From the IMG/VR virus record IMGVR_UViG_3300025407_000799, positions 33,799-97,798 of that record: a stretch of DNA of 64,000 bases. One strand, given 5' to 3'. Both the position numbers and the translations under genes were made by a program. Below are positions 7,318-15,346 of this stretch, in pieces. Source of the stretch: a virus. The notes under the pieces were generated by a model that was not told the origin of the DNA, ran no database searches, and saw only the letters and a program-made list of their open reading frames with translations. How positions within the stretch are numbered: position 1 is the stretch's first letter; each line of letters opens with the position of its first letter.

Positions 7318-8001
7318 ATGAATGTTAGACTGCTTAGTTTCAGCCAGCCAACCGAAGAATTTGCAAGCATGGGAATTGATGACGCCCAAGAGCTCATTGC
7401 CTATTGCGCCCGTGTATCCAATCCCTCCAATCAGCTCAACACTTCCACGTCGGAAAAACTCATACAATACCTCGTCAAACACAAGCACTGGAGCCCACTT
7501 GAAATGGTCTCAGCTTGCATTGAAATCACAACCACTAGAGATATTGCCCGACAAATCCTTAGACACAGAAGTTTCAGCTTCCAAGAGTTCAGTCAGCGAT
7601 ATGCTGACCCTACTCGAGACTTGTCGTTTGTACGTAGAGATGCTAGAAAGCAAGACACAAAAAATAGACAAAACAGTATAGAACTAGATGTTCATAATAA
7701 CGACGAAGATCGTTTTTTAGCCTATCAATGGGAACGTATGCAAGAGTTAGTTATTAAACAAAGCCGCGATGCATATGAATGGGCTATTAGCAAAGGCATT
7801 GCCAAAGAACAAGCTCGTGCTGTATTACCCGAAGGGTTGATTGAAAGCCGGTTGTATATGAACGGTACACTACGCAGTTGGATTCATTTTATCGATTTAC
7901 GTAGTGCAAATGGTACACAAAAAGAACATCAAGAAGTTGCTATTGCATGTGCCAAAGTCATTAGCGAAATATTTCCAATGTTTAATTCTATTAAAGAATA
8001 A
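7318..8001 (+). CDS. thyX: flavin-dependent thymidylate synthase ThyX
   Basis: This 227-residue enzyme makes dTMP from dUMP with FAD, NADPH and methylenetetrahydrofolate, supplying thymidine for phage DNA synthesis. The family signature RHRx7S is present as R82-H-R then S92 (RHRSFSFQEFSQRY), together with HWSPLEM near 58-64, where the family often has HxSxxEH, and the C-terminal LPEGLIESRLYMNGTLRSWIHF region. Length fits the family. There is no clear ribosome site before the ATG. Its last 11 bases overlap the convergent fibre gene on the other strand. Many marine T4-like phages carry thyX rather than T4 td. Confidence 0.93.
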   Translation: MNVRLLSFSQPTEEFASMGIDDAQELIAYCARVSNPSNQLNTSTSEKLIQYLVKHKHWSPLEMVSACIEITTTRDIARQILRHRSFSFQEFSQRYADPTRDLSFVRRDARKQDTKNRQNSIELDVHNNDEDRFLAYQWERMQELVIKQSRDAYEWAISKGIAKEQARAVLPEGLIESRLYMNGTLRSWIHFIDLRSANGTQKEHQEVAIACAKVISEIFPMFNSIKE

Positions 8002-9370
8002 CACACTCAACTAATTTAACTCCCGCATCGGAATTACTTTCTAATGCCATAGCAAATACATCTGGGTCAGGTTGAGCTACAGCTTTACCCCATCCAGAAC
8101 CGTAAGGTTTAACTCTAGAGCCTTTGGTAATTGCACCGTAAATCTTAACAGGAACACGACCTTTTAACGCAACATAAGTTCCGCCTTCGAGATCGTCATT
8201 CATCTTAATACCAGGATTGCCACTAACTACTCCGATTGCCTTATCGTCTTTTCCGCAAGAAGTAATTTCTTTTTCTCCGCCTACTGTTACTACAGTACCA
8301 ACTTCATATTCATTATCAGCAAGATATTTTTCTGCTAAGTCAGCACTTTGAATACTAGTATTTGAAGCATGAATAGCACGGAATCTAGCACTAGTAGATC
8401 CAATGTCTGTAAGATCGGCAGCACCTGGATAAACTATATTGCCTAACAGTTGTAGAGTAATAATTTTTGCAGCACCAGATGTAGTTCTAAATACAATAGG
8501 AATACCATCAATGTTACTTGTGATAACAGGAGTTGTTTGTGGTTGACCAGTACCAAATGTATACTGTGGATTTGTAATAGATAAACTAGTGCCTAAATTA
8601 ATTCCAGAATCTGAGAAAGTTACAAGATTTGAAAATGTACTAGGAATATCACCGCGTACATAATTGCTAGAACTTATTTCGCCTAATGCATCAGAATTTG
8701 TTGCTGTTCCCCAGAATTTATAACCAGTACTACTCCATACACCGTTAGTTTGTGTTGTAGAATTTAATGTAATACCTTGTTTAACATCTGTAAAACCAGA
8801 AGTTACACTAGTGATAGTGTTTAATGTAAAGTTTGCATTGCTAACTGTGAAAATTACGTTAGATCCATCGATGACAGATTCAATTACATTATGAGAAGTA
8901 TTTGAACCTTGCTCCTGTAAACTCTTAATAGAAAACTGTGTTGTTCCACTGTTGGTACTAGTAGTGAATGGTCCAATCGGTGTAAAAGAATTTACAGGAT
9001 CTCCGTTATAAACATTCAATTGTTTATTAGTAGTATCAAACCAAAAATCACCAATACTCAATCCACTAGGTGGTTGATTAAATGGTGTAGATTCTGCACT
9101 ACCTGCTGTACGGAATCTGCTACCATCATAAAATCTTAATTTATTTTTAGTAGTATCAAACCAAATTTGACCAGCTAATGGGTTAGTTGGTTGAGTTCCA
9201 TTTGCAAAATTTTCTAGCAAATAGATAAAATTTTCATTTTGTGCTTGGCCGTAACCTGCGTAGTTCTTACCGATTAAAGTAATATCAAGTGAATTATCAA
9301 TGGTGCCCGGAGCTACAGTTAGCCCGTTTCCGATTGGTTTTCCATTGTAATGATTTATTGTGTATGACAT
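7991..9370 (-). CDS. tail fibre-like virion protein with N-terminal adaptor and C-terminal AEKY domain
   Basis: This 459-residue protein shares its first ~115 residues with three other genes in this cluster: SYTINHYNGKPIG, SLDITLIGKNYAGYGQ, LLENFANGTQPTNPLAGQIWF and a second GDFWFDTTNKQLNVYNG copy. These form a common attachment module. The middle is beta-rich and variable. The C-terminus (SADLAEKYLADNEYEVGTVV and onward to VECVIL) matches a domain common at the ends of phage fibres, sometimes linked with trimer maturation. It is the last gene of the minus-strand cluster and overlaps thyX tail to tail by 11 bases. An AAGGAA ribosome site and late motif precede it. Confidence 0.75.
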   Translation of the reverse strand: MSYTINHYNGKPIGNGLTVAPGTIDNSLDITLIGKNYAGYGQAQNENFIYLLENFANGTQPTNPLAGQIWFDTTKNKLRFYDGSRFRTAGSAESTPFNQPPSGLSIGDFWFDTTNKQLNVYNGDPVNSFTPIGPFTTSTNSGTTQFSIKSLQEQGSNTSHNVIESVIDGSNVIFTVSNANFTLNTITSVTSGFTDVKQGITLNSTTQTNGVWSSTGYKFWGTATNSDALGEISSSNYVRGDIPSTFSNLVTFSDSGINLGTSLSITNPQYTFGTGQPQTTPVITSNIDGIPIVFRTTSGAAKIITLQLLGNIVYPGAADLTDIGSTSARFRAIHASNTSIQSADLAEKYLADNEYEVGTVVTVGGEKEITSCGKDDKAIGVVSGNPGIKMNDDLEGGTYVALKGRVPVKIYGAITKGSRVKPYGSGWGKAVAQPDPDVFAMALESNSDAGVKLVECVIL

Positions 9371-9391
9371 TCTGATCTTTCCTTATTCTAG

Positions 9392-9399
9392 TATTTATT
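9392..9399 (-). promoter_or_regulatory. late-promoter-like AATAAATA before the 459-residue fibre gene
   Basis: Read on the minus strand, AATAAATA overlaps the TAA stop of the upstream 221-residue gene. Predicted start is about 9386, giving a 16-base leader with AAGGAA before ATG 9370. It would allow the last fibre gene to be expressed separately from the long cluster. Confidence 0.45.
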
Positions 9400-10060
9400 T
9401 AGGCTGTGATTCTACCCAAGTGCTGAATGCTGCTAACTGATCTGCATCGTAGCCGTATAACTCTGGATATAAACTAAGCCATACTGACGAAAGCTCAGGT
9501 ACAAGAGCTTTAAATCTGATAGTTGCTCTACCCGTTTTTTCAAGTTTAAATGTTGTAGGAGCACCATTTGTTGTTTTAGTCTTATAAGCATCAGTTGCAG
9601 CACCATTGATACTCATAGGAAAATCTAATTTTTGTAAATTTTTAATTTCAATTTGTGTAATATCGTTCCAAACTTTTCCGTCTTGATCGACAACACTTGG
9701 TACTAATGTTACAGTATTATCAACACCTACTATAGCATTTTTCTTATTATCTAAGTAAGTGTTAGGGCCAAACTCTACCATCATTTTTCTAACTTTTAGT
9801 GTATTATCTGGCATCCAAAAAGATAAATGACTAGGATTTAAAATACTTTCAGCTATTGCATCGTGCATTTCTTTAGTCATAGTTCCAATATAGTGATTTT
9901 CAATACTTCTATCATTATGAACAATATCTGCAAATGGTGCTAGTGCTCCGTACAATCCTATGATTAGTCGTGTTACTGTTGAAAAACTTACTGAATAAGT
10001 TTTATCTGCTGTCCATCCTGTTGATACTGTTGTTAATCCTGCATCAGGTGCCGTTGTCAT
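9395..10060 (-). CDS. tail-region protein of unknown function
   Basis: This 221-residue protein is not obviously a fibre. It has a helical N-terminal half (VTRLIIGLYGALAPFADIVHN; TKEMHDAIAESILNPSHL) and a beta C-terminal half (TFKLEKTGRATIRFKALVPEL) ending near YGYDADQLAAFSTWVESQ. Its start overlaps the stop of the U32-like gene by 4 bases (ATGA), so the pair is translationally coupled. I do not recognise the family. Position between the U32-like gene and a fibre suggests a virion accessory or a partner of the U32-like protein. Confidence 0.6.
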   Translation of the reverse strand: MTTAPDAGLTTVSTGWTADKTYSVSFSTVTRLIIGLYGALAPFADIVHNDRSIENHYIGTMTKEMHDAIAESILNPSHLSFWMPDNTLKVRKMMVEFGPNTYLDNKKNAIVGVDNTVTLVPSVVDQDGKVWNDITQIEIKNLQKLDFPMSINGAATDAYKTKTTNGAPTTFKLEKTGRATIRFKALVPELSSVWLSLYPELYGYDADQLAAFSTWVESQPK

Positions 10061-11055
10061 ACTATGTTCCTTGTTAATTTATTGTATACGTTATCGCAAT
10101 GATTACACTCTGTTCCGCATACTGTTTTACAATTATTAGTTAGTTGATTAAAACCCTGCTCTGTAATTTCATTTATCAATATATTTGCAAGACCAAAATT
10201 ACCAGTAGTACTTAATAAATCTCCAAACTGAATATTTCCACTACCTTTTTGATATGCATCGATAACTTTATACCAACGCATTATTGGAAATCCTCTACCT
10301 GCAATTTTAATAGTATCTACCATGTCTCCAAATTTGTCTAAATCATTGGGAAATGTAAAAGCTGTTTTTAACCATTCGGATGGTTTATCATTAAAATATT
10401 TTACACATCCAAGTGTATTATGTACCTTAGTAGTTATGTCACGTTTATCTTGAAATTTAACTTGGCTAATAATAAGGTCGTCCCATTGTTTCCATTTGCA
10501 ATCTACAATACAACCTTCGTTAACTAACATAGTAATTTTAATATTATGCTGTTTAGCATAGTCACTCATTTTTTTAAGTGTATCTAAATCTCGATTCAAA
10601 CTACGGTCAACTATTATACTAGTAACTTGTAAAACTTCATGCATAAAAATAAAATCTTTAAGTGTACGCACTAGATTGTTTACACTATTTTTTAAAATTA
10701 AATCTGGCTTGTGTTGGCGAAAATCATTAATGATACCAGCTCTTAGCAAATATGTATTATTAAGAGTTACAATGTCAGCATCGATATCTTTTACATGAGC
10801 AATTAAATCTGGAACTTGTTCGTAAAACTCATTACTATAAACGCTTGGGTTCACTAAGTAGTGTAGTTTAATTCCGTATTTTTCTCTGATAGCATATAGC
10901 TCGGTGAACATTTCTTTATTACCAAATATAGTTCTTGCACTACCAAATTTATTGTCGCTGAAATATACATCAGTAATTGATGTTATATCCAGGTCAGGAA
11001 GTGCATCGAGCATACCTGGAGTGTAAGGAACGCTAAATTTACGGATTATAGACAT
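10057..11055 (-). CDS. peptidase U32-like, cysteine-rich (possible Fe-S) protein
   Basis: The start is taken at ATG 11055 (MSIIRKFSVPYT, 332 residues); the longer frame begins with a TTG. The layout resembles U32/UbiU-UbiV-type TIM-barrel proteins: an IVTLNNTYLL strand, KNSVNNLVRTL, TSIIVDRSLNRDLDTLKKM and LVNEGCIVDC. Six cysteines outside the first barrel strands (GCIVDC, LGC, and NCKTVCGTECNHC at the C-terminus) could hold a [4Fe-4S] cluster, as in that superfamily, whose bacterial members hydroxylate RNA or ubiquinone precursors. The classical U32 signature is not seen. It lies amid fibre genes, overlapping the 1039-residue fibre by 17 bases and the next gene by 4. Assignment is moderate. 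Confidence 0.5.
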   Translation of the reverse strand: MSIIRKFSVPYTPGMLDALPDLDITSITDVYFSDNKFGSARTIFGNKEMFTELYAIREKYGIKLHYLVNPSVYSNEFYEQVPDLIAHVKDIDADIVTLNNTYLLRAGIINDFRQHKPDLILKNSVNNLVRTLKDFIFMHEVLQVTSIIVDRSLNRDLDTLKKMSDYAKQHNIKITMLVNEGCIVDCKWKQWDDLIISQVKFQDKRDITTKVHNTLGCVKYFNDKPSEWLKTAFTFPNDLDKFGDMVDTIKIAGRGFPIMRWYKVIDAYQKGSGNIQFGDLLSTTGNFGLANILINEITEQGFNQLTNNCKTVCGTECNHCDNVYNKLTRNIV

Positions 11056-14000
11056 TGTTTGTTCTGCTTCCAATTCCAATCCAGCCAGCTGTAATACTAG
11101 TTCCGTGATACCAGTGATCTCCAGATATAGTTAGATAAATGGTAAAAAATCCATAATAATAACTATTTCTATCGTAAGAAGAAGGAGTTACTGATACACT
11201 CCATTGTGCTGGAGATAATCCGTAATAGCTAATACGTGCATCATATATATTTGATAAGCTAGCCATGACATTTAAATCATAATTGCCTTTCCAGCGAAGA
11301 TTATTTGAATCATTACTTAAACCAAGATAGCTACCAAGGTCTACAGTAAATGTAACCGTACCAGTAGTACCGTATTCGCTCAATGTTGCATTAGTTATAG
11401 TAGTACCCCACCCTGATCCAAATCCGCTAGTTGTACTTGAACTTGAACTAGAATATGCTGTATACAAATCTATAGATCCAACAATAGTTTGTACTATATT
11501 TTGTAATTGTGCCTGCGGGCTAGCAATTTGACGAGGTATCGAAGGAGTATTTGATAAATCATTATAATCTCCAGTAGCAGCAACTCTAGCAAGAGTATTA
11601 CCAAAATTTACATCAGTAAGAATCTTTGCCCATGGACTCCAAGTAGTACCTGTATCTCTGCGACTACGTATAAAGTTGTCTGAATGAGCACCAGTTGAAC
11701 CACTCCAGCCAACTAATAGTTCTCCGCCACCACCACCGCCTAAGGTAATTAAATTACCGTATGTAGTCGGATAGCCTGGATTATTATAAACTCCACGTAG
11801 TGTTAATTCGTTACGAGGTTCGTAGGTTGAATTATCTTCTGGCCCAATGACTCCCGAAGTATTGAGAACATTGGCTGAACCAGCATTACCAGATACGTTA
11901 CCTGTAACATTACCTGTAACATCACCAATTACAGCTCCGCGATGTGTTCCGTAACTATCACCTTGTAATGTGCCACTAAATGTTGTAGCTGTTAATGTAC
12001 CATTTTGTACATTAAATGACAATCCTGTATTGTAAATTGATTCATTTTGTCCTGGAAATGCAGTGCCAACTTCACTTGCACCTAATAGATAGTAAGTGCC
12101 AACGCCGGCTGTTTGATTTAAAAACAAGTGTGCTGCATTTACAGAATTAGAAGCTGTATCTGCATTGCCAAATAAATTACCAGTTACATTGCCTGTAACA
12201 TTGCCAGTATGCAAACCAGTAGTATTACCTGTTACGTTACCTGTAACATTTCCAGTTAAATTGCCTGTAACATTACCAACTACGTTTCCTTGGAAATGAT
12301 CTGTAGCTGTATGCACAGCGCCTGTAACATTACCAGCAACATTGCCAGTTACATTACCAGTTACATTTCCTGTTACATTACCTACAATATTTGCAGAAGT
12401 ATAACCTATTTGATTCGTAGAAGAATTAAAAACTTGTGTATTGTTAGAACCGTACAGACTACCAGTTACATTTCCTGTAACATTGCCAGTATGCAAACCA
12501 GTAGTATTACCAGTTACATTACCAGCAACATTGCCAGTTACATTACCAGTTACATTACCAACTACATTTCCTTGGAAATGATCAGTAGCTGTATGTACAG
12601 CACCAGTTACATTACCAGCAACATTGCCAGTTACATTACCAGTTACATTACCAACTACATTTCCTTGGAAATGATCAGTAGCAATATGAACGCTACCTGT
12701 AATATTACCAGCAACATTGCCAGTTACACTACCAGTTAACGGTCCAGTAAATGATCCAAAAATTGGAGCTCCATTAAATCCAAAAGTTCCTGCATTATAA
12801 TTAAACCACAATATGTTGTTTGATGAATAAAGATCTCCATTTAAAGATCCAAAAGTTGGACCGTAATGAATTCCAGTAGTTTCTCCGCTAATATTAATGT
12901 TCCAAGTGACTGTATTATTATCGTTAAAAACAAAGTTTGTAGGTTTATCTGGGATATTTGCCCAGTGTACTAACAAAGCTAAATCAGCTGTTACAGCTGA
13001 GGTAGCTGAGTTAGCATGATCTGCATTAGTAGCCGTAGTCGCATTACCGTAAAAGTTAGGAGCGGTTACGGCATTAGCTGAAATATTCGCACTTGAAATA
13101 TTGTTAACATTAATGTTTCCAGATCCATCTCTAACAACAATAGTATTGATTGTTGGTAATCCTGGAGCTCCAACACTTGCTTGTCTATAATATCCACTTA
13201 CATTTAATAAATTTGATTGAGCTGCTGTACCGGTAAATGTGTTTGCATATACTGTTCCAAATTGTAATGAATTGCTTCCTAAATTTGAACTACTCAATCC
13301 TGTTGGTAAAATATTTCCGCCAATAATTTGTATAGCCCCGGCATTATTTTGTAAGGTTAGTGTATTACTATCGGGAGCATAAACTGTAGGACCATATTGA
13401 CTATTTGATAAAGTCAAAACTGGTAATGTTGTACCAATAACAATACCTTCATCTGGGAATTTAGTCAGTGTAGGAAATACTGTATCTACTAAAGGTGCAT
13501 AAAAACTTGGAAGATTATTTCCAAGTTTATTAGCATTTGTAATAGTACCGTGATATTCATAAGAATTGTTTATTGTTACACCTGAATAGATTATAGGAAA
13601 TCCAGGTATTGCAGGACTAGGAGTAAAATCAGCATCTGCGTTTACAATGAATAAAGTTGTACCGTTAACTACAGCTCGTTGTACAGCATGAGCATGGCTT
13701 GGTATAGCATTATCTGTTATTGCAACACTTTGCATTTGTGTTGCCGCGAATCCAGTAACACTTTGTGGGCCAACCATTGTATAGTTAGATCCATTATAAA
13801 CATTTAACTGATTGTTAGTGGTATCATACCACATATCACCCAGTGTTGCACTTACTGGTTGTGTACTACTAACATTGTTAATTGCTATGGTTTTCCATAA
13901 CTTGTTTGTTTCGTCAAAATAAACATTTAATTTTAAATTTGTAGGAGTAGAGTCAAACCACACTTGCCCTAAAATAGGTCTTGGAGGAGGATTTTGATAA

Positions 14001-14158
14001 GCAAAATGTTCAAGTAACCATACTAAGTCATCATTCAATGCCTGACCGTAGCCAGAATGATTCTTACCAACTAGAGTAATATCTAGTGAGTTATCGACTG
14101 TCCCGTCAACAACCGTAGCAAGCGGTTGTTTATTATATCGGGTTATTGAATATGCCAT
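11039..14158 (-). CDS. long tail fibre with adaptor, GNVTG repeats and pyocin-knob-like domain
   Basis: This 1039-residue fibre opens with the adaptor shared by three neighbours (DGTVDNSLDITLVGKNHSGY; LLEHFAYQNPPPRPILGQVW). Residues ~470-670 are dozens of (G)NVTG repeats, a pattern expected to form a triple-stranded beta shaft. A segment near 800-860 (YGNLITLGGG, NFIRSRRDTGTTWSPWAKIL) resembles the knob domain of pyocin and phage fibres. The tail end (GTSITAGWIGIGSRTNN) is likely receptor-facing. It probably recognises a cell-surface glycan, by family analogy. Its start follows a GGAG ribosome site. Confidence 0.78.
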   Translation of the reverse strand: MAYSITRYNKQPLATVVDGTVDNSLDITLVGKNHSGYGQALNDDLVWLLEHFAYQNPPPRPILGQVWFDSTPTNLKLNVYFDETNKLWKTIAINNVSSTQPVSATLGDMWYDTTNNQLNVYNGSNYTMVGPQSVTGFAATQMQSVAITDNAIPSHAHAVQRAVVNGTTLFIVNADADFTPSPAIPGFPIIYSGVTINNSYEYHGTITNANKLGNNLPSFYAPLVDTVFPTLTKFPDEGIVIGTTLPVLTLSNSQYGPTVYAPDSNTLTLQNNAGAIQIIGGNILPTGLSSSNLGSNSLQFGTVYANTFTGTAAQSNLLNVSGYYRQASVGAPGLPTINTIVVRDGSGNINVNNISSANISANAVTAPNFYGNATTATNADHANSATSAVTADLALLVHWANIPDKPTNFVFNDNNTVTWNINISGETTGIHYGPTFGSLNGDLYSSNNILWFNYNAGTFGFNGAPIFGSFTGPLTGSVTGNVAGNITGSVHIATDHFQGNVVGNVTGNVTGNVAGNVTGAVHTATDHFQGNVVGNVTGNVTGNVAGNVTGNTTGLHTGNVTGNVTGSLYGSNNTQVFNSSTNQIGYTSANIVGNVTGNVTGNVTGNVAGNVTGAVHTATDHFQGNVVGNVTGNLTGNVTGNVTGNTTGLHTGNVTGNVTGNLFGNADTASNSVNAAHLFLNQTAGVGTYYLLGASEVGTAFPGQNESIYNTGLSFNVQNGTLTATTFSGTLQGDSYGTHRGAVIGDVTGNVTGNVSGNAGSANVLNTSGVIGPEDNSTYEPRNELTLRGVYNNPGYPTTYGNLITLGGGGGGELLVGWSGSTGAHSDNFIRSRRDTGTTWSPWAKILTDVNFGNTLARVAATGDYNDLSNTPSIPRQIASPQAQLQNIVQTIVGSIDLYTAYSSSSSSTTSGFGSGWGTTITNATLSEYGTTGTVTFTVDLGSYLGLSNDSNNLRWKGNYDLNVMASLSNIYDARISYYGLSPAQWSVSVTPSSYDRNSYYYGFFTIYLTISGDHWYHGTSITAGWIGIGSRTNNVYNP
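12180..12740 (-). repeat. in-frame DNA repeats encoding GNVTG shaft
   Basis: Short units of acattaccagtt type, running 15-18 bases, are iterated many times. On top of these, a longer 93-base unit (31 residues, containing ATDHFQGNVVGN) occurs near 12573 and 12666, with a third diverged copy about 282 bases to the left. Near-identity of the last two copies suggests recent duplication; such arrays allow shaft-length change by recombination. Confidence 0.8.
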
Positions 14159-14194
14159 CTTTATCGCTCCGTATATCTTTTATTTGTTTTCATC

Positions 14195-15346
14195 TTACCA
14201 ACTAGTACTACTTAATGGTGATCTCTTCCATAAATTTTCAGCAATACAAACATAAATCCAATTTGAATCCCATACTATTTGTCCTGGATGGCCTGTACTA
14301 GTCGATGTTGGAGGAACCGTAGTGTCACTAAGTCCGCCGTATGTAACTGTATTTCTTATTCTAAATGTACCATTAACGTCTAAAGTTGCTGTTGGTAAGT
14401 TTGTATAAATTCCAGTAAACTGTTGTTGAGCGTCGATAAAAAATGCAGACTGATTAGAAGAACTTGTGTTTCTTAAATTTATATCAAAATTTTGATTGTC
14501 TGTTGTTGATTTAATTTGGAATGTTACTGGTCCTGAATACTCAGGTTGAACGCTAATTTCTATATTGCCGCTTGGGCCTAGTACTAGTTGCTTGTTAGCT
14601 TTAATATACAAACCGCCTAAGCCACTAGAATCAGTATCAATAATACTATTTCCTGTTGTTTGTACAAAAGAAGAGGATGTATAATTATTAACTCCGTCAG
14701 TTAAAGACTCTGCCGTATTTGCAGGAACATCAAACATAATACCTGGATACGAACTTACATTAAATCCTGGAACTAGACTGGTTGGATATGTATTTTCTAA
14801 ACCTTGATTAGATTGTGGGACAAATGAATCTTTAGAAAATACACCAAGTAATTGAGAATTAACTCGTAGTTCTACTACTACATGATTCAAACTATTAACA
14901 TCTAAAACATCTAAAACATTAAAACCAGAAGCTTTTTGATTAGCTGTATAAATGGGTCCTGCAAGTATTGGTCCTGAATTCGAACCATCGCTAAAGAATA
15001 ATTGCTGATTTGTACTATCAACCCAAAAGTCACCTGCTGACAAACTACTAGGAGGTGTTGTGCTTACTGTTGTACCTCCAGCAACATTAAACGATTGTGA
15101 ATCGCTGTCATATACTTTTAATTTTTTTGTAGATGTGTCAAACCATAACTGACCCATTAATGGATTATTAGGTTGTGTAGTATTTGCAAAATTTTCTAAT
15201 AGATGAACAAAATTATCATTTAAAGATAAACCGTATGCAGTGGCATTTTTACCTATTAAGGTTAAATCTGTTGTTAGCTGATCAACGGTTCCATCTAGAA
15301 CCGATGTTAATTGTGTTCCATCAGTTTTAATTATTGGGTATGCCAT
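14195..15346 (-). CDS. tail fibre-like protein with shared adaptor
   Basis: This 383-residue protein carries the common N-terminal adaptor (DLTLIGKNATAYGLSLNDNF; LLENFANTTQPNNPLMGQLWF; GDFWVDSTNQQLFF). Its middle is beta-rich with few repeats; its end (GHPGQIVWDSNWIYVCIAEN, WKRS) resembles the C-terminal segment found in many phage fibre/appendage proteins. Its ATG overlaps the stop of the collar-type fibre by 1-4 bases. It is shorter than its paralogues and may be a connector or short fibre. Receptor role is inferred only. Confidence 0.7.
   Translation of the reverse strand: MAYPIIKTDGTQLTSVLDGTVDQLTTDLTLIGKNATAYGLSLNDNFVHLLENFANTTQPNNPLMGQLWFDTSTKKLKVYDSDSQSFNVAGGTTVSTTPPSSLSAGDFWVDSTNQQLFFSDGSNSGPILAGPIYTANQKASGFNVLDVLDVNSLNHVVVELRVNSQLLGVFSKDSFVPQSNQGLENTYPTSLVPGFNVSSYPGIMFDVPANTAESLTDGVNNYTSSSFVQTTGNSIIDTDSSGLGGLYIKANKQLVLGPSGNIEISVQPEYSGPVTFQIKSTTDNQNFDINLRNTSSSNQSAFFIDAQQQFTGIYTNLPTATLDVNGTFRIRNTVTYGGLSDTTVPPTSTSTGHPGQIVWDSNWIYVCIAENLWKRSPLSSTSW

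Noticed and set aside
7322-7681. Overlapping 119-residue frame inside thyX
   Set aside because: It lies in another frame of a clearly conserved enzyme; no independent support, though an ATG at 7322 coincides with the predicted late start.
12290-12739. 149-residue plus-strand frame full of ITSYI repeats
   Set aside because: It is the antisense shadow of the GNVTG repeat in the fibre gene; its repetitiveness follows from that repeat and it has no ribosome site.
12180-12740. Possible CRISPR-like array
   Set aside because: Repeats are in frame within a fibre gene, vary in length and have no unique spacers.
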